Below, in pieces: positions 1 through 6,935 of a stretch of DNA of 64,000 nucleotides. The notes under the pieces are model-generated. The model was not told the origin of the DNA. It did no database searches and saw only the letters and a list, made by a program, of their open reading frames with translations. Source of the DNA: Dryocola clanedunensis_A (lineage in GTDB: Bacteria; Pseudomonadota; Gammaproteobacteria; Enterobacterales; Enterobacteriaceae); assembly GCA_038405435.1 (NCBI GenBank), contig JBBYHZ010000001.1; one strand, written 5' to 3'. The first letter of the stretch is position 1. Each line of letters opens with the position of its first letter. The position numbers and the translations under genes were made by a program.

Positions 1-1
1 A

Positions 2-355
2 GGTGAGCTGGCGCTGGTGACGCTGAAGTCGAGGCGAATTTATATCGGGATGATCCACACCGCTACGCTGGAATACGATAAAACGGCAAACGTCGTGCTG
101 ATTCCAATGCTGAGCGGCTATCGCGACGGCAAAACGATGAATCTGTGCATCGAGCATAACTACAGCAAATGGTATGCCGATCACGATATTACTCTGGATT
201 CAGAACCTAAAAGCGCGATGGGGTTCAGGAAAGTGATCATGCTGGATCAGATCGAGAGCCTTTCGCTCTTCGATCCTGCCAGCGCAAGCGCGCTGGCCAT
301 GGAGCAGCATCCGGAGAGCGCTGCTGAACAACTCAGCGCCGACTCATATTCTTAA
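2..355 (+). CDS. Hypothetical protein, 3' end only
   Basis: Open reading frame entering from the left edge of the window; 117 codons are visible before a TAA. I do not recognise the family. The visible part is soluble and mixed, with a beta-rich opening (a stretch reading VTLKSRRIYIGMI) that resembles an Sm-like barrel strand, followed by an acidic, Ala/Ser-rich, probably disordered tail. There is an internal ATG at 17, but the frame stays open to the edge, so the real start probably lies outside. Its last 23 bases overlap the end of the convergent transketolase gene, which suggests that the neighbouring catabolic locus was inserted or trimmed right up to this gene. Confidence 0.6.
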   Translation, partial: GELALVTLKSRRIYIGMIHTATLEYDKTANVVLIPMLSGYRDGKTMNLCIEHNYSKWYADHDITLDSEPKSAMGFRKVIMLDQIESLSLFDPASASALAMEQHPESAAEQLSADSYS

Positions 356-1274
356 CCAGCGCCACGATGCTCAGGGCGTCGAAGCCGTGGTAGTGACGCA
401 GGAACCTGCGGTCGGCTGCTGCGGCATAGCTTCCATCCGGGATCCCCAGCCGCTTGAGTTTTACCGCTGCCCCATTTTCTGCCAGCACTTCCGCCACCAG
501 GCTGCCCAGACCGCCGTTGATGTTATGTTCTTCAACGGTAATAACCGTCCGGCAGTCGCTTAGTGCGTGCATGAGCGCTGCGGTATCGCAGGGACGAAGA
601 GAAGGCACGCTGATAACCTTCACCTCGATGCCTTCATCGGCAAGCATCGCGGCGGCATCGGCAATTTCGTGGACGGTCGATCCCATTGCCACCAGCGCCA
701 CATCGTGACCCTCGCGCAACATATTTACCGCCCCGGGGACGAAAACATAATTATCGTCGTAGAGTTCCGGCAGCTCTTTACCGTCCATACGAATATATAC
801 GGGCCCCTGATAGCCCAGCGCATAATCGATGATCTCACGGCACTCCAGCGGGGAGGATGGTGCAAAGATCTGAATGTTACCGAAGCCGCGCATCACGGAG
901 ATGTCGTCGATGGCGTGATGCGTGCTGGCCAGCGGGCCATAGCTTCCCCCGGCGTTCAGGCCAAACAGCTTAACGTTGGTATTGTTGTAGCAGACGTCTA
1001 CCTTTATCTGTTCATTGGCGCGGGAAACGAGGAAAGGCGCGGCGTTGCAGGTCACCGCAATTTTCCCCCCCAGCGCCAGCCCGGCGGCCATGCCAACGAG
1101 GCTCTGCTCGGCAATTCCCACGTTGACTACTCTCCCGGGGTATTTCTTAATAAAGGGGGCAATTTTAGCGGTTGAAGTGGAATCCGCGACCACCGGGATA
1201 AGGTCAACGCCGCGCTCTACGGCATCGATAAACGCCTGTACCATAACGTTTGCAAGGTGTTCTGCATTACGCAT
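333..1274 (-). CDS. Transketolase, C-terminal (pyrimidine-binding) subunit
   Basis: Second half of a split thiamine-diphosphate transketolase, 313 aa. The pyrimidine-binding domain fills roughly residues 1-170, with the catalytic Glu at about 56 in a GIAEQ motif, followed by the C-terminal transketolase domain. It must pair with the subunit encoded immediately upstream to make one active site; the two genes overlap by 8 bp (1267-1274), so they are probably translationally coupled. Split transketolases of this size are known from catabolic loci, for example the apulose-4-phosphate transketolase and the sulfo-sugar transketolase, and differ from housekeeping TktA/TktB, which are single chains of about 660 aa. 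The substrate here is inferred only from context: a ketose phosphate made by the kinase at 3.7 kb. Confidence 0.88.
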   Translation of the reverse strand: MRNAEHLANVMVQAFIDAVERGVDLIPVVADSTSTAKIAPFIKKYPGRVVNVGIAEQSLVGMAAGLALGGKIAVTCNAAPFLVSRANEQIKVDVCYNNTNVKLFGLNAGGSYGPLASTHHAIDDISVMRGFGNIQIFAPSSPLECREIIDYALGYQGPVYIRMDGKELPELYDDNYVFVPGAVNMLREGHDVALVAMGSTVHEIADAAAMLADEGIEVKVISVPSLRPCDTAALMHALSDCRTVITVEEHNINGGLGSLVAEVLAENGAAVKLKRLGIPDGSYAAAADRRFLRHYHGFDALSIVALVKNMSRR

Positions 1275-2097
1275 CTTTCAGTTCCTCCAGTGCCAGTTCA
1301 ATCTCGTCGCCTTTCGGCACCCGGTGATGCCACTCTGGCCGTCCCTGGATAAAGGAGACGCCAGCGCCTTTGGTGGTATGAGCGATAATGACGTTTGGCT
1401 TCCCTTTTCGGGTAAGCTGCTCAATCGCGCCAACAACGGCCCCCACATCGTTCCCCGCACATTCCGTCACCTCCATACCAAAGGCACGCCATTTATCCGC
1501 CAGCGGGTCGGTATTCATGATGTCCCTGGTGGCCCCCGCCAGCTGAAGATTATTTTTATCGTTAATAATAATGAGGTTATCCAGGCCGTAATGGGCCGCC
1601 GCCAGCGCCGCCTCCCAGTTACTCCCTTCCGCAAGCTCACCATCTCCGGTGATTAAAAAGACGCGGCGCGCGCTGTTATTTTTCTTTGCGGCCAATGCCA
1701 GCCCAACGGCAACGGGCAGGCCATGTCCGAGAGCGCCGGTGTTTAGCTCCACGCCCGGCGTTTTCTGTTTTACCGGATGGCCCGGAAGGTGAGAGTTTGG
1801 CTGCTGGTAAGTTTCCAGCCAGTCCAGCGGAATGAAGCCGGCTTCGGCAAGCACGCAGTAGTAACAGCCGACGGCGTGGCCTTTGGACTGGATATAAATG
1901 TCTCTTTGCTCATCGTCCAGGCGGTCAGGAGAGACGTTGAGGATGCGGAAATAGAGCGCCGTCAGGATTTCAACCTGCGACAGGTCGGCTCCGGTATGCC
2001 CGCCCGCTGGGCTGTTCGCGTTAAGCAGAATGATGTGGCGTCGTACCGCACGCGTGACCTTCTCCAGCGCGCTAACATCGTAATTATAGGGATTCAT
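1267..2097 (-). CDS. Transketolase, N-terminal (TPP-binding) subunit
   Basis: First half of the split transketolase, 276 aa. The diphosphate-binding motif begins GDGELAEGSNWEA at residues 151-163 and ends with the paired Asn at about 182-183; conserved His residues occur in the SKGHA and GALGHG segments. It is the first gene of a two-gene minus-strand operon and is divergent from the SorC-type regulator, with 331 bp between the start codons. Two copies of a 12-bp operator-like palindrome lie in that gap, one only about 30 bp upstream of this start, well placed for repression. The enzyme would move a two-carbon ketol unit from the pathway's phosphorylated ketose to an aldose phosphate of central metabolism. 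Confidence 0.88.
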   Translation of the reverse strand: MNPYNYDVSALEKVTRAVRRHIILLNANSPAGGHTGADLSQVEILTALYFRILNVSPDRLDDEQRDIYIQSKGHAVGCYYCVLAEAGFIPLDWLETYQQPNSHLPGHPVKQKTPGVELNTGALGHGLPVAVGLALAAKKNNSARRVFLITGDGELAEGSNWEAALAAAHYGLDNLIIINDKNNLQLAGATRDIMNTDPLADKWRAFGMEVTECAGNDVGAVVGAIEQLTRKGKPNVIIAHTTKGAGVSFIQGRPEWHHRVPKGDEIELALEELKDA

Positions 2098-2126
2098 GCT
2101 CCACCTCTGAATTTTATTTCATGATT

Positions 2127-2138
2127 GAATATTTATTC
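2127..2138. promoter_or_regulatory. Putative operator 1 of the SorC-type regulator
   Basis: GAATATTTATTC, a near-palindrome, about 30 bp upstream of the transketolase start codon. The identical 12-mer recurs at 2249 and a one-base variant at 3602. That these are binding sites of the regulator encoded at 2429 is inference from their placement. Confidence 0.5.
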
Positions 2139-2245
2139 CGACAGGGACAAAAAAAATCAGCACGGCCACGGGATGCCCGGTTCGATCGATTCGGGCACCG
2201 GGTTTTCCCCTTTTGCAAACGCTCGTGTGCCAGACTGAAATTGCT

Positions 2246-2263
2246 CATGAATATTTATTCATG
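2246..2263. promoter_or_regulatory. Putative operator 2 of the SorC-type regulator
   Basis: Inverted repeat with 8-bp arms (CATGAATA / TATTCATG) and a 2-bp spacer, containing the 12-mer GAATATTTATTC shared with 2127-2138. It sits between the two divergent genes, so it could serve autoregulation as well as control of the transketolase operon. Confidence 0.55.
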
Positions 2264-2428
2264 TATAATTTACTATTCAAGTATGATGCCCTTTTTGCTC
2301 AATTGTCCAGCATGCATTCTGGAAATTGGCGAAAAATATGCGTCCCGTCACGCTGAGTCTCAGCCGCTCATCTAGTATTATGTCCCTGATTACTGGCTGC
2401 ACTCTGTGGATTTAAATTGAGGAATTGT

Positions 2429-3379
2429 ATGGCTAAGCAGGATGAACAGCGCCTACTGTTAAAAATTGCCACGCTCTATTATCTGGAAGGGCGTAAGCAA
2501 TCCGATATCGCAGAACTACTCTCTCTTTCCCAGTCTTTCGTCTCCAGGGCCATCACCCGCTGTCAGAAAGAAGGCGTGGTGAAGATCAGCGTAGTGCAGC
2601 CTTCCAACATTTTTTTAAATCTGGAAAAGGGCATCGAGGAGCGGTATGGCCTGAGGCAGGCCGTGATTGTTGACGTCGAGGAAGATGCCACCGATGCCGC
2701 GATCAAGCGGGCTATCGGCTCCGCTGCCGCCCACTATCTTGAAACGCGTCTGCGGCCAAAGGATCTGATCGGCATCTCTTCCTGGAGCTCCACAATTCGC
2801 GCGATGGTCGACGCCGTCCACACCCAGAATCTCAGAGCCAGCGGCATCATTCAGCTTCTTGGCGGCGTGGGGCCAAACGGTAACGTCCAGGCGACCATTC
2901 TCACCCAGACGCTCGCTCAGCATCTGAACTGCGAAGCCTGGCTGCTACCTTCCCAGAGCATTGAAGGCTCGATGGAGGAGAAAAACCGCTTAGTCGCCAG
3001 CAAAGATGTCGCCGACGTTATTGCCCGCTTTGACGAGGTTGACATCGCCATCGTGGGGATCGGTATTCTTGAGCCCTCGCAGCTGCTGAAGACCTCCGGC
3101 AACTACTATCACGACGAGATGCTGGAGCTGCTGGCGAAGCGCAATGCGGTCGGCGACATCTGTCTGCATTACTACGACAAACAGGGCAACCCGGTGCTGA
3201 GAGAGGAAGAGGATCCGGTTATCGGCATGGATCTGGATAAGATTAAAAAATGCCCTAACGTCGTCGCCCTTGCGGGCGGCGCAGAGAAGGTTGCGGCGAT
3301 CAAAGGCGCGCTGACGGGGGGCTATATCGACGTGCTTATCACCGACTACCCTTCGGCAAGGCTGCTGCTGAAGAATTAA
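2429..3379 (+). CDS. SorC/DeoR-type sugar-binding transcriptional regulator
   Basis: Regulator of 316 aa with an N-terminal helix-turn-helix (about residues 20-50, including the QSDIAELLSLSQSFVSRAI-type segment) and a long C-terminal sugar-phosphate-binding domain of the SorC/DeoR family. Members usually bind DNA as tetramers and release it when a phosphorylated pathway sugar binds. I chose ATG 2429, preceded by GAGG at 2419-2422, over the in-frame TTG at 2417, which has no ribosome-binding site. It lies between the divergent transketolase operon and the kinase/ABC/dehydrogenase operon, and shared palindromes flank it on both sides, so it is most likely the local regulator. The inducer is unknown. 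Confidence 0.88.
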   Translation: MAKQDEQRLLLKIATLYYLEGRKQSDIAELLSLSQSFVSRAITRCQKEGVVKISVVQPSNIFLNLEKGIEERYGLRQAVIVDVEEDATDAAIKRAIGSAAAHYLETRLRPKDLIGISSWSSTIRAMVDAVHTQNLRASGIIQLLGGVGPNGNVQATILTQTLAQHLNCEAWLLPSQSIEGSMEEKNRLVASKDVADVIARFDEVDIAIVGIGILEPSQLLKTSGNYYHDEMLELLAKRNAVGDICLHYYDKQGNPVLREEEDPVIGMDLDKIKKCPNVVALAGGAEKVAAIKGALTGGYIDVLITDYPSARLLLKN

Positions 3380-3387
3380 TTCTTCTG

Positions 3388-3421
3388 CTCGTCTTTGTGT
3401 TTTACCACGCGCAAAGACGAG
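3388..3421 (+). terminator. Terminator-like hairpin after the SorC-type gene
   Basis: Ten-base perfect stem (CTCGTCTTTG / CAAAGACGAG) with a 14-base loop, followed by an AT-rich stretch, nine bases after the stop codon. It would isolate the regulator from the downstream operon. Confidence 0.6.
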
Positions 3422-3518
3422 ATAATTATCTTCTATTTTTCAATAAAATACTTTATCAAACCTCTCCTGGTCCCATCTGCAGCGCCTGCTGAAAATTCCA
3501 TCTGGTTAATAAAAGAAC

Positions 3519-3534
3519 TGTGAGTTTTAGCACA
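3519..3534 (+). promoter_or_regulatory. Putative CRP-cAMP site
   Basis: TGTGA-GTTTTA-GCACA matches the CRP consensus TGTGA-N6-TCACA at nine of ten conserved positions and is flanked by A/T. It lies 216 bp upstream of the kinase start, which fits catabolite control of a sugar operon. Confidence 0.6.
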
Positions 3535-3601
3535 ATTGACGATTTTGCCAGTAGCCCGTCATGGAATATCTCGCTAAGGTATCAAATAAATAATCAACAT
3601 C

Positions 3602-3613
3602 GAATATATATTC
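3602..3613. promoter_or_regulatory. Putative operator 3 of the SorC-type regulator
   Basis: GAATATATATTC is a perfect 12-bp palindrome differing by one base from the two 12-mers in the transketolase/regulator gap. It lies downstream of the CRP-like site and about 120 bp before the kinase start, a position suited to repression. Confidence 0.55.
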
Positions 3614-3734
3614 AAACAGCAAGCGAACTGCCGCTTAGGGACCTTAAAACCAGGCCACTATCCGCAGCGCGGCGGGCAGATACTCAGGCTTCGCTGCCCC
3701 TATCACCGGATCGCATTTCTTTGGGAGAAAGGTT

Positions 3735-5276
3735 ATGTCGGGTTTGAAAGAGATTGTTATTGCCCTTGATGAAGGCACGACCAATGCCAAGGCCGTGGCG
3801 CTGGACGGCAGCGGGAACGTGATGGCGAAATTTTCACAGCCGCTGACGATTCAAACGCCGCGTGAGGGTTGGGTCGAGCAATCCGGTGAAATGCTGATTG
3901 CGGCTTCCCTCAGGGTGCTGGCTCAGGCCGTTGCCCACGTCGGGGCCGAGCGGGTTGCCGCGCTGGCTATAAGCAACCAGCGAGAGACGGCTATTGCCTG
4001 GTATCGCAGCAGTGGTCAGCCCCTCACTTCCGCCATTACCTGGCAATGTTCGCGCACCGCCGAGTTTTGTGAAGGCCTGCGCCGGGACAATCTGGCACCG
4101 CTTATCAAGGCCACCACCGGCCTGCCGGTGGCACCGCTTTTTTCTGCCTCCAAAATGCGCTGGCTGCTGGAATCCGTACCCAACGGCTTTGCCCTTGCTG
4201 AGCAAGGGGAAATTTGCCTGGGCACTATTGACAGCTGGCTGCTATGGAACCTGACGCAGGGCGCCGTTTTTGCCTGCGACTATTCGAATGCCGCCCGCAC
4301 GCAGCTGCTGAATCTGCAGGGCGCTGGCTGGGATGACGACATGCTGGATATTTTCCAGATCCCGCGTGCCGCGCTGCCGAAGATTCAGCCCTCCAGCGGA
4401 CTGTTCGGCTACACGAGGGGGCTGGACAGTATCCCTGATGGCATCCCCATTATGTCGATGGTCGGCGACTCCCATGCCGCGCTTTATGGGCACGCTTTGG
4501 GCGAACCGGGCCGCGTCAAAGCCACCTACGGCACGGGGTCTTCGGTGATGGCCCCGGTAACCTCCGCCCGGAGCAGCATCGGGTCGCTGGCCACCACTAT
4601 CGCCTGGCACGACGGGCAGGACATTGTCTACGGCCTGGAGGGCAACATCCCGCATACGGGGGACGCCGTGGCCTGGATGGCCGAAATAACCGGTTTAGCC
4701 GGTCTGCCAAAAGCGGAGCTTGCTAACGCGCTCTGCGGGCTACCCGCCTCCGTTGACTCTACGCTGGGCGTTTATTTCGTTCCCGCGCTGACCGGATTGG
4801 GCGCTCCCTGGTGGAGCGAAAATGCGCGTGGAGCTATCAGCGGGCTGAGCCGCGGCGTCAGCCAGGCCCATCTGATACGCGCCGCCCTGGAATCCATTAC
4901 CTACCAGATTGCCGACGTGGTGCTCGCCATGCGCCAGCATCACGACTTTACCCTCTCCGCGCTGATGGTTGACGGTGGCCCAACCTGTAACAACTGGCTG
5001 ATGCAGTACCAGGCCGATCTGCTGGGCTGCCCGGTCATGCGCAGCGGCATCCCCGAGCTTTCCGCCGTTGGAGCGGCCCTGCTGGCCCGCAGGGCGCTTG
5101 GCTCGATGCCCCGTGAACAAATGGAAAGCTATGCCTCAGCGCACGTTACCTTCCAGCCCGATATGCAGCGCCACGGACGCCTGCAAAAACGCTGGCACGA
5201 ATGGCGCCATGCGGTGGAGCGCATCCTGCAACAAGCATCTCCCCCGACGCGCCCAGCGGCCAGCGCCGGGGGCTAA
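3735..5276 (+). CDS. FGGY-family carbohydrate kinase
   Basis: ATP-dependent kinase of 513 aa with the two-domain FGGY fold. The N-terminal phosphate-binding loop reads LDEGTTNAKA at residues 11-20. The conserved catalytic Asp is at about 245 in MVGDSHAAL, and the ADP-binding part includes GTGSS and VDGGPTCNNW. Overall it is closer to glycerol kinase than to ribulokinase. It is the first gene of an operon that continues with a ribose-type ABC importer and two dehydrogenases, so it probably phosphorylates the ketose they produce, for the split transketolase. Candidate substrates are apulose, xylulose or a related ketose; the sequence alone does not decide. Confidence 0.88.
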   Translation: MSGLKEIVIALDEGTTNAKAVALDGSGNVMAKFSQPLTIQTPREGWVEQSGEMLIAASLRVLAQAVAHVGAERVAALAISNQRETAIAWYRSSGQPLTSAITWQCSRTAEFCEGLRRDNLAPLIKATTGLPVAPLFSASKMRWLLESVPNGFALAEQGEICLGTIDSWLLWNLTQGAVFACDYSNAARTQLLNLQGAGWDDDMLDIFQIPRAALPKIQPSSGLFGYTRGLDSIPDGIPIMSMVGDSHAALYGHALGEPGRVKATYGTGSSVMAPVTSARSSIGSLATTIAWHDGQDIVYGLEGNIPHTGDAVAWMAEITGLAGLPKAELANALCGLPASVDSTLGVYFVPALTGLGAPWWSENARGAISGLSRGVSQAHLIRAALESITYQIADVVLAMRQHHDFTLSALMVDGGPTCNNWLMQYQADLLGCPVMRSGIPELSAVGAALLARRALGSMPREQMESYASAHVTFQPDMQRHGRLQKRWHEWRHAVERILQQASPPTRPAASAGG

Positions 5277-5329
5277 AAAATCACGAACTTTCGCTGTACC
5301 CACAATAACTATAGAGAGAGGTCATCGTT

Positions 5330-6265
5330 ATGAGATTACGTGTAAGGCTGTTAGCAATTGCCACCCTGAGTGCCCTATCGCTGGCCGCCAGCGCGGCGGA
5401 AAAAGGCACCATCATGATCATGGTCAACTCGCTGGATAACCCCTACTACGCCTCGGAAGCCAAAGGCGCCAGCGAGAAGGCCCGGGCGCTGGGATATAAA
5501 ACAACCATCCTGTCGCACGGTGAAGATGTTAAAAAGCAAAATGAGCTGATCGACAGCGCCATCGGCCAGAAAATTCAGGGCATCGTTCTCGATAACGCTG
5601 ACTCTACAGCGAGCGTGGCGGCGATCCAGAAAGCCAAAAATGCTGGCATCCCGGTGGTGCTCATCAACCGCGAGATCCCGGTCGACGATGTTGCGCTGGT
5701 ACAGATTACCCATAACAACTTCCAGGCGGGTTCGGAAGTGGCCAACACTTTTGTCGAGAAAATGGGTGAGAAAGGCAAATACGCCGAACTGACCTGCAAC
5801 CTCGCGGACAACAACTGCGTAACCCGCTCCAAATCCTTCCACCAGGTCATCGATCAGTACCCGGACATGACCAGCATCGCCAGGCAGGACGCCAAAGGTA
5901 CGCTGATTGACGGCAAGCGCATCATGGACAGCATTCTTCAGGCCCACCCGGACGTGAAGGGCGTTATATGCGGCAACGGGCCGGTAGCCCTGGGTGTGAT
6001 TGCCGCCCTGAAAGCCGCGGGCCGTGACGACGTTATCGTAGCGGGCATTGACGGCAGCAACGAAGAACGCGACGCCGTAAAAGCGGGCACCCTGAAAGCC
6101 ACCGTCATGCTGCAGGCGCAGGCCATCGCGGCCCAGGGCGTGGCGGATCTTGATAACTACCTGCAAAAAAATGAAAAACCGCAGAAACAGAGAGTGATGT
6201 TCCGCGGCATTCTTATCACCCCGGAAAATGCGGACAACGTATCCGACTTCAACTTTAAGTCCTGA
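5330..6265 (+). CDS. Ribose-type ABC transporter periplasmic binding protein
   Basis: Sugar-binding protein of 311 aa, periplasmic binding protein type 1 (RbsB/XylF class). It has a clear Sec signal peptide (residues 1 to about 22, ending ASA|AEKG). The mature protein opens with the usual first strand and ligand loop (MVNSLDNPYYAS) and carries the AGIDGSNEER segment in the second lobe. An AGAGAGGT ribosome-binding site precedes the ATG. It lies 53 bp after the kinase gene and is followed by the transporter's other parts, so it sets the specificity of the import system. The ligand cannot be read from the sequence. Confidence 0.92.
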   Translation: MRLRVRLLAIATLSALSLAASAAEKGTIMIMVNSLDNPYYASEAKGASEKARALGYKTTILSHGEDVKKQNELIDSAIGQKIQGIVLDNADSTASVAAIQKAKNAGIPVVLINREIPVDDVALVQITHNNFQAGSEVANTFVEKMGEKGKYAELTCNLADNNCVTRSKSFHQVIDQYPDMTSIARQDAKGTLIDGKRIMDSILQAHPDVKGVICGNGPVALGVIAALKAAGRDDVIVAGIDGSNEERDAVKAGTLKATVMLQAQAIAAQGVADLDNYLQKNEKPQKQRVMFRGILITPENADNVSDFNFKS

Positions 6266-6308
6266 AGCCATGCTGTCGCGCCCCGCACGGGGCGCAGAGG
6301 AGAAGGTA

Positions 6309-6935
6309 ATGACCAGAAAATTATGGCTCGCCCTGGCCATTCTGGGGCTGGGCGGCTGCCGCATCGTGTCGCAGCAGGAGCTGGCGGAGTTAACATCGCC
6401 ACCTAACCCGCACATGGCTTCAATTGACCAGACCTGGCAGCAAAAGCTGGTACCGCAGGTACTTCATGATGCGCAGCCGGTCAGTGAATTGCTGCTGGCC
6501 CTGCATAAAGCCGGGGATTTTGACACCGCCTGCCGGACGCTTGGCTATCGATCGCAGGCTGAGAATCCCTGTATTTTCTATGTCAAAGCGGAAGGTCAGA
6601 TTGTGGACATCAACACCGCTTCCCGCAGCGGAAAGCTCACGCTAAAGGACGTCGGCGGCACGGAAGTAAAAGTGCAGATTGGCCCGACCCTGCGCGGCAC
6701 CCAGCTGCGCGATGGTTATAAAGGCACGACCTATCAGGACTTTAACGATCAGGTTCTGTTCGGTGAGTACGGCAAAGCCATTAACGATCGGGCAGTCAAA
6801 ATGGTGCAAAAAGCGCAGGTCAAAGTGGGTGAAACCCGCGAGGTCTACGGCGTCTTTTCCACATGGGATATCCCGGACGCTCTCCCCGATATCGCCCCCG
6901 TGCAAATTCGTCTCCTCGGGGGGCAGCCGCAATGA
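6309..6935 (+). CDS. DUF2291-type lipoprotein of the sugar ABC operon
   Basis: Lipoprotein of 208 aa: a short hydrophobic signal and lipobox LGGC with Cys at residue 17 (MTRKLWLALAILGLGGC). The mature part resembles DUF2291, a family of unknown function encoded almost always beside ribose-type ABC importers. ATG 6309 follows GGAGAAGG; the longer frame from 6228 would overlap the binding-protein gene and lose the signal peptide. Its stop codon overlaps the ATPase start (ATGA at 6932-6935), so the two are translationally coupled. A role as a membrane-anchored accessory of the importer is inferred from context only. Confidence 0.85.
   Translation: MTRKLWLALAILGLGGCRIVSQQELAELTSPPNPHMASIDQTWQQKLVPQVLHDAQPVSELLLALHKAGDFDTACRTLGYRSQAENPCIFYVKAEGQIVDINTASRSGKLTLKDVGGTEVKVQIGPTLRGTQLRDGYKGTTYQDFNDQVLFGEYGKAINDRAVKMVQKAQVKVGETREVYGVFSTWDIPDALPDIAPVQIRLLGGQPQ

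Larger units (their letters stand above)
2098..2428. promoter_or_regulatory. Divergent control region between transketolase operon and regulator
   Basis: This 331-bp, AT-rich non-coding stretch separates the divergent transketolase operon and the SorC-type regulator and should hold both promoters. It contains two copies of GAATATTTATTC (2127-2138 and 2249-2260). The second is embedded in an 18-bp inverted repeat, CATGAATA-TT-TATTCATG, at 2246-2263. I found no convincing CRP site here. No open frame with coding character is visible. Confidence 0.6.
3380..3734 (+). promoter_or_regulatory. Control region of the kinase/ABC transporter operon
   Basis: This 355-bp non-coding region holds, in order, the terminator of the regulator gene, a CRP-like site (3519-3534), AT-rich DNA with possible -10 elements around 3564-3585, and a perfect 12-bp palindrome (3602-3613) matching the operator motif of the divergent region. 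The kinase ribosome-binding site is GGGAGAAAGG at 3722-3731. The exact promoter cannot be placed by eye. Confidence 0.55.

Noticed and set aside
3520..3747. Small ORF upstream of the kinase
   Set aside because: It covers the CRP-like site and operator palindrome, lacks a ribosome-binding site and has no recognisable family; the region is better read as a promoter.
5375..6415. Long antisense open frame (346 aa) over the binding-protein gene
   Set aside because: It is the mirror of a well-supported periplasmic binding protein, has no family resemblance, and shows the composition expected of a reversed GC-rich gene.
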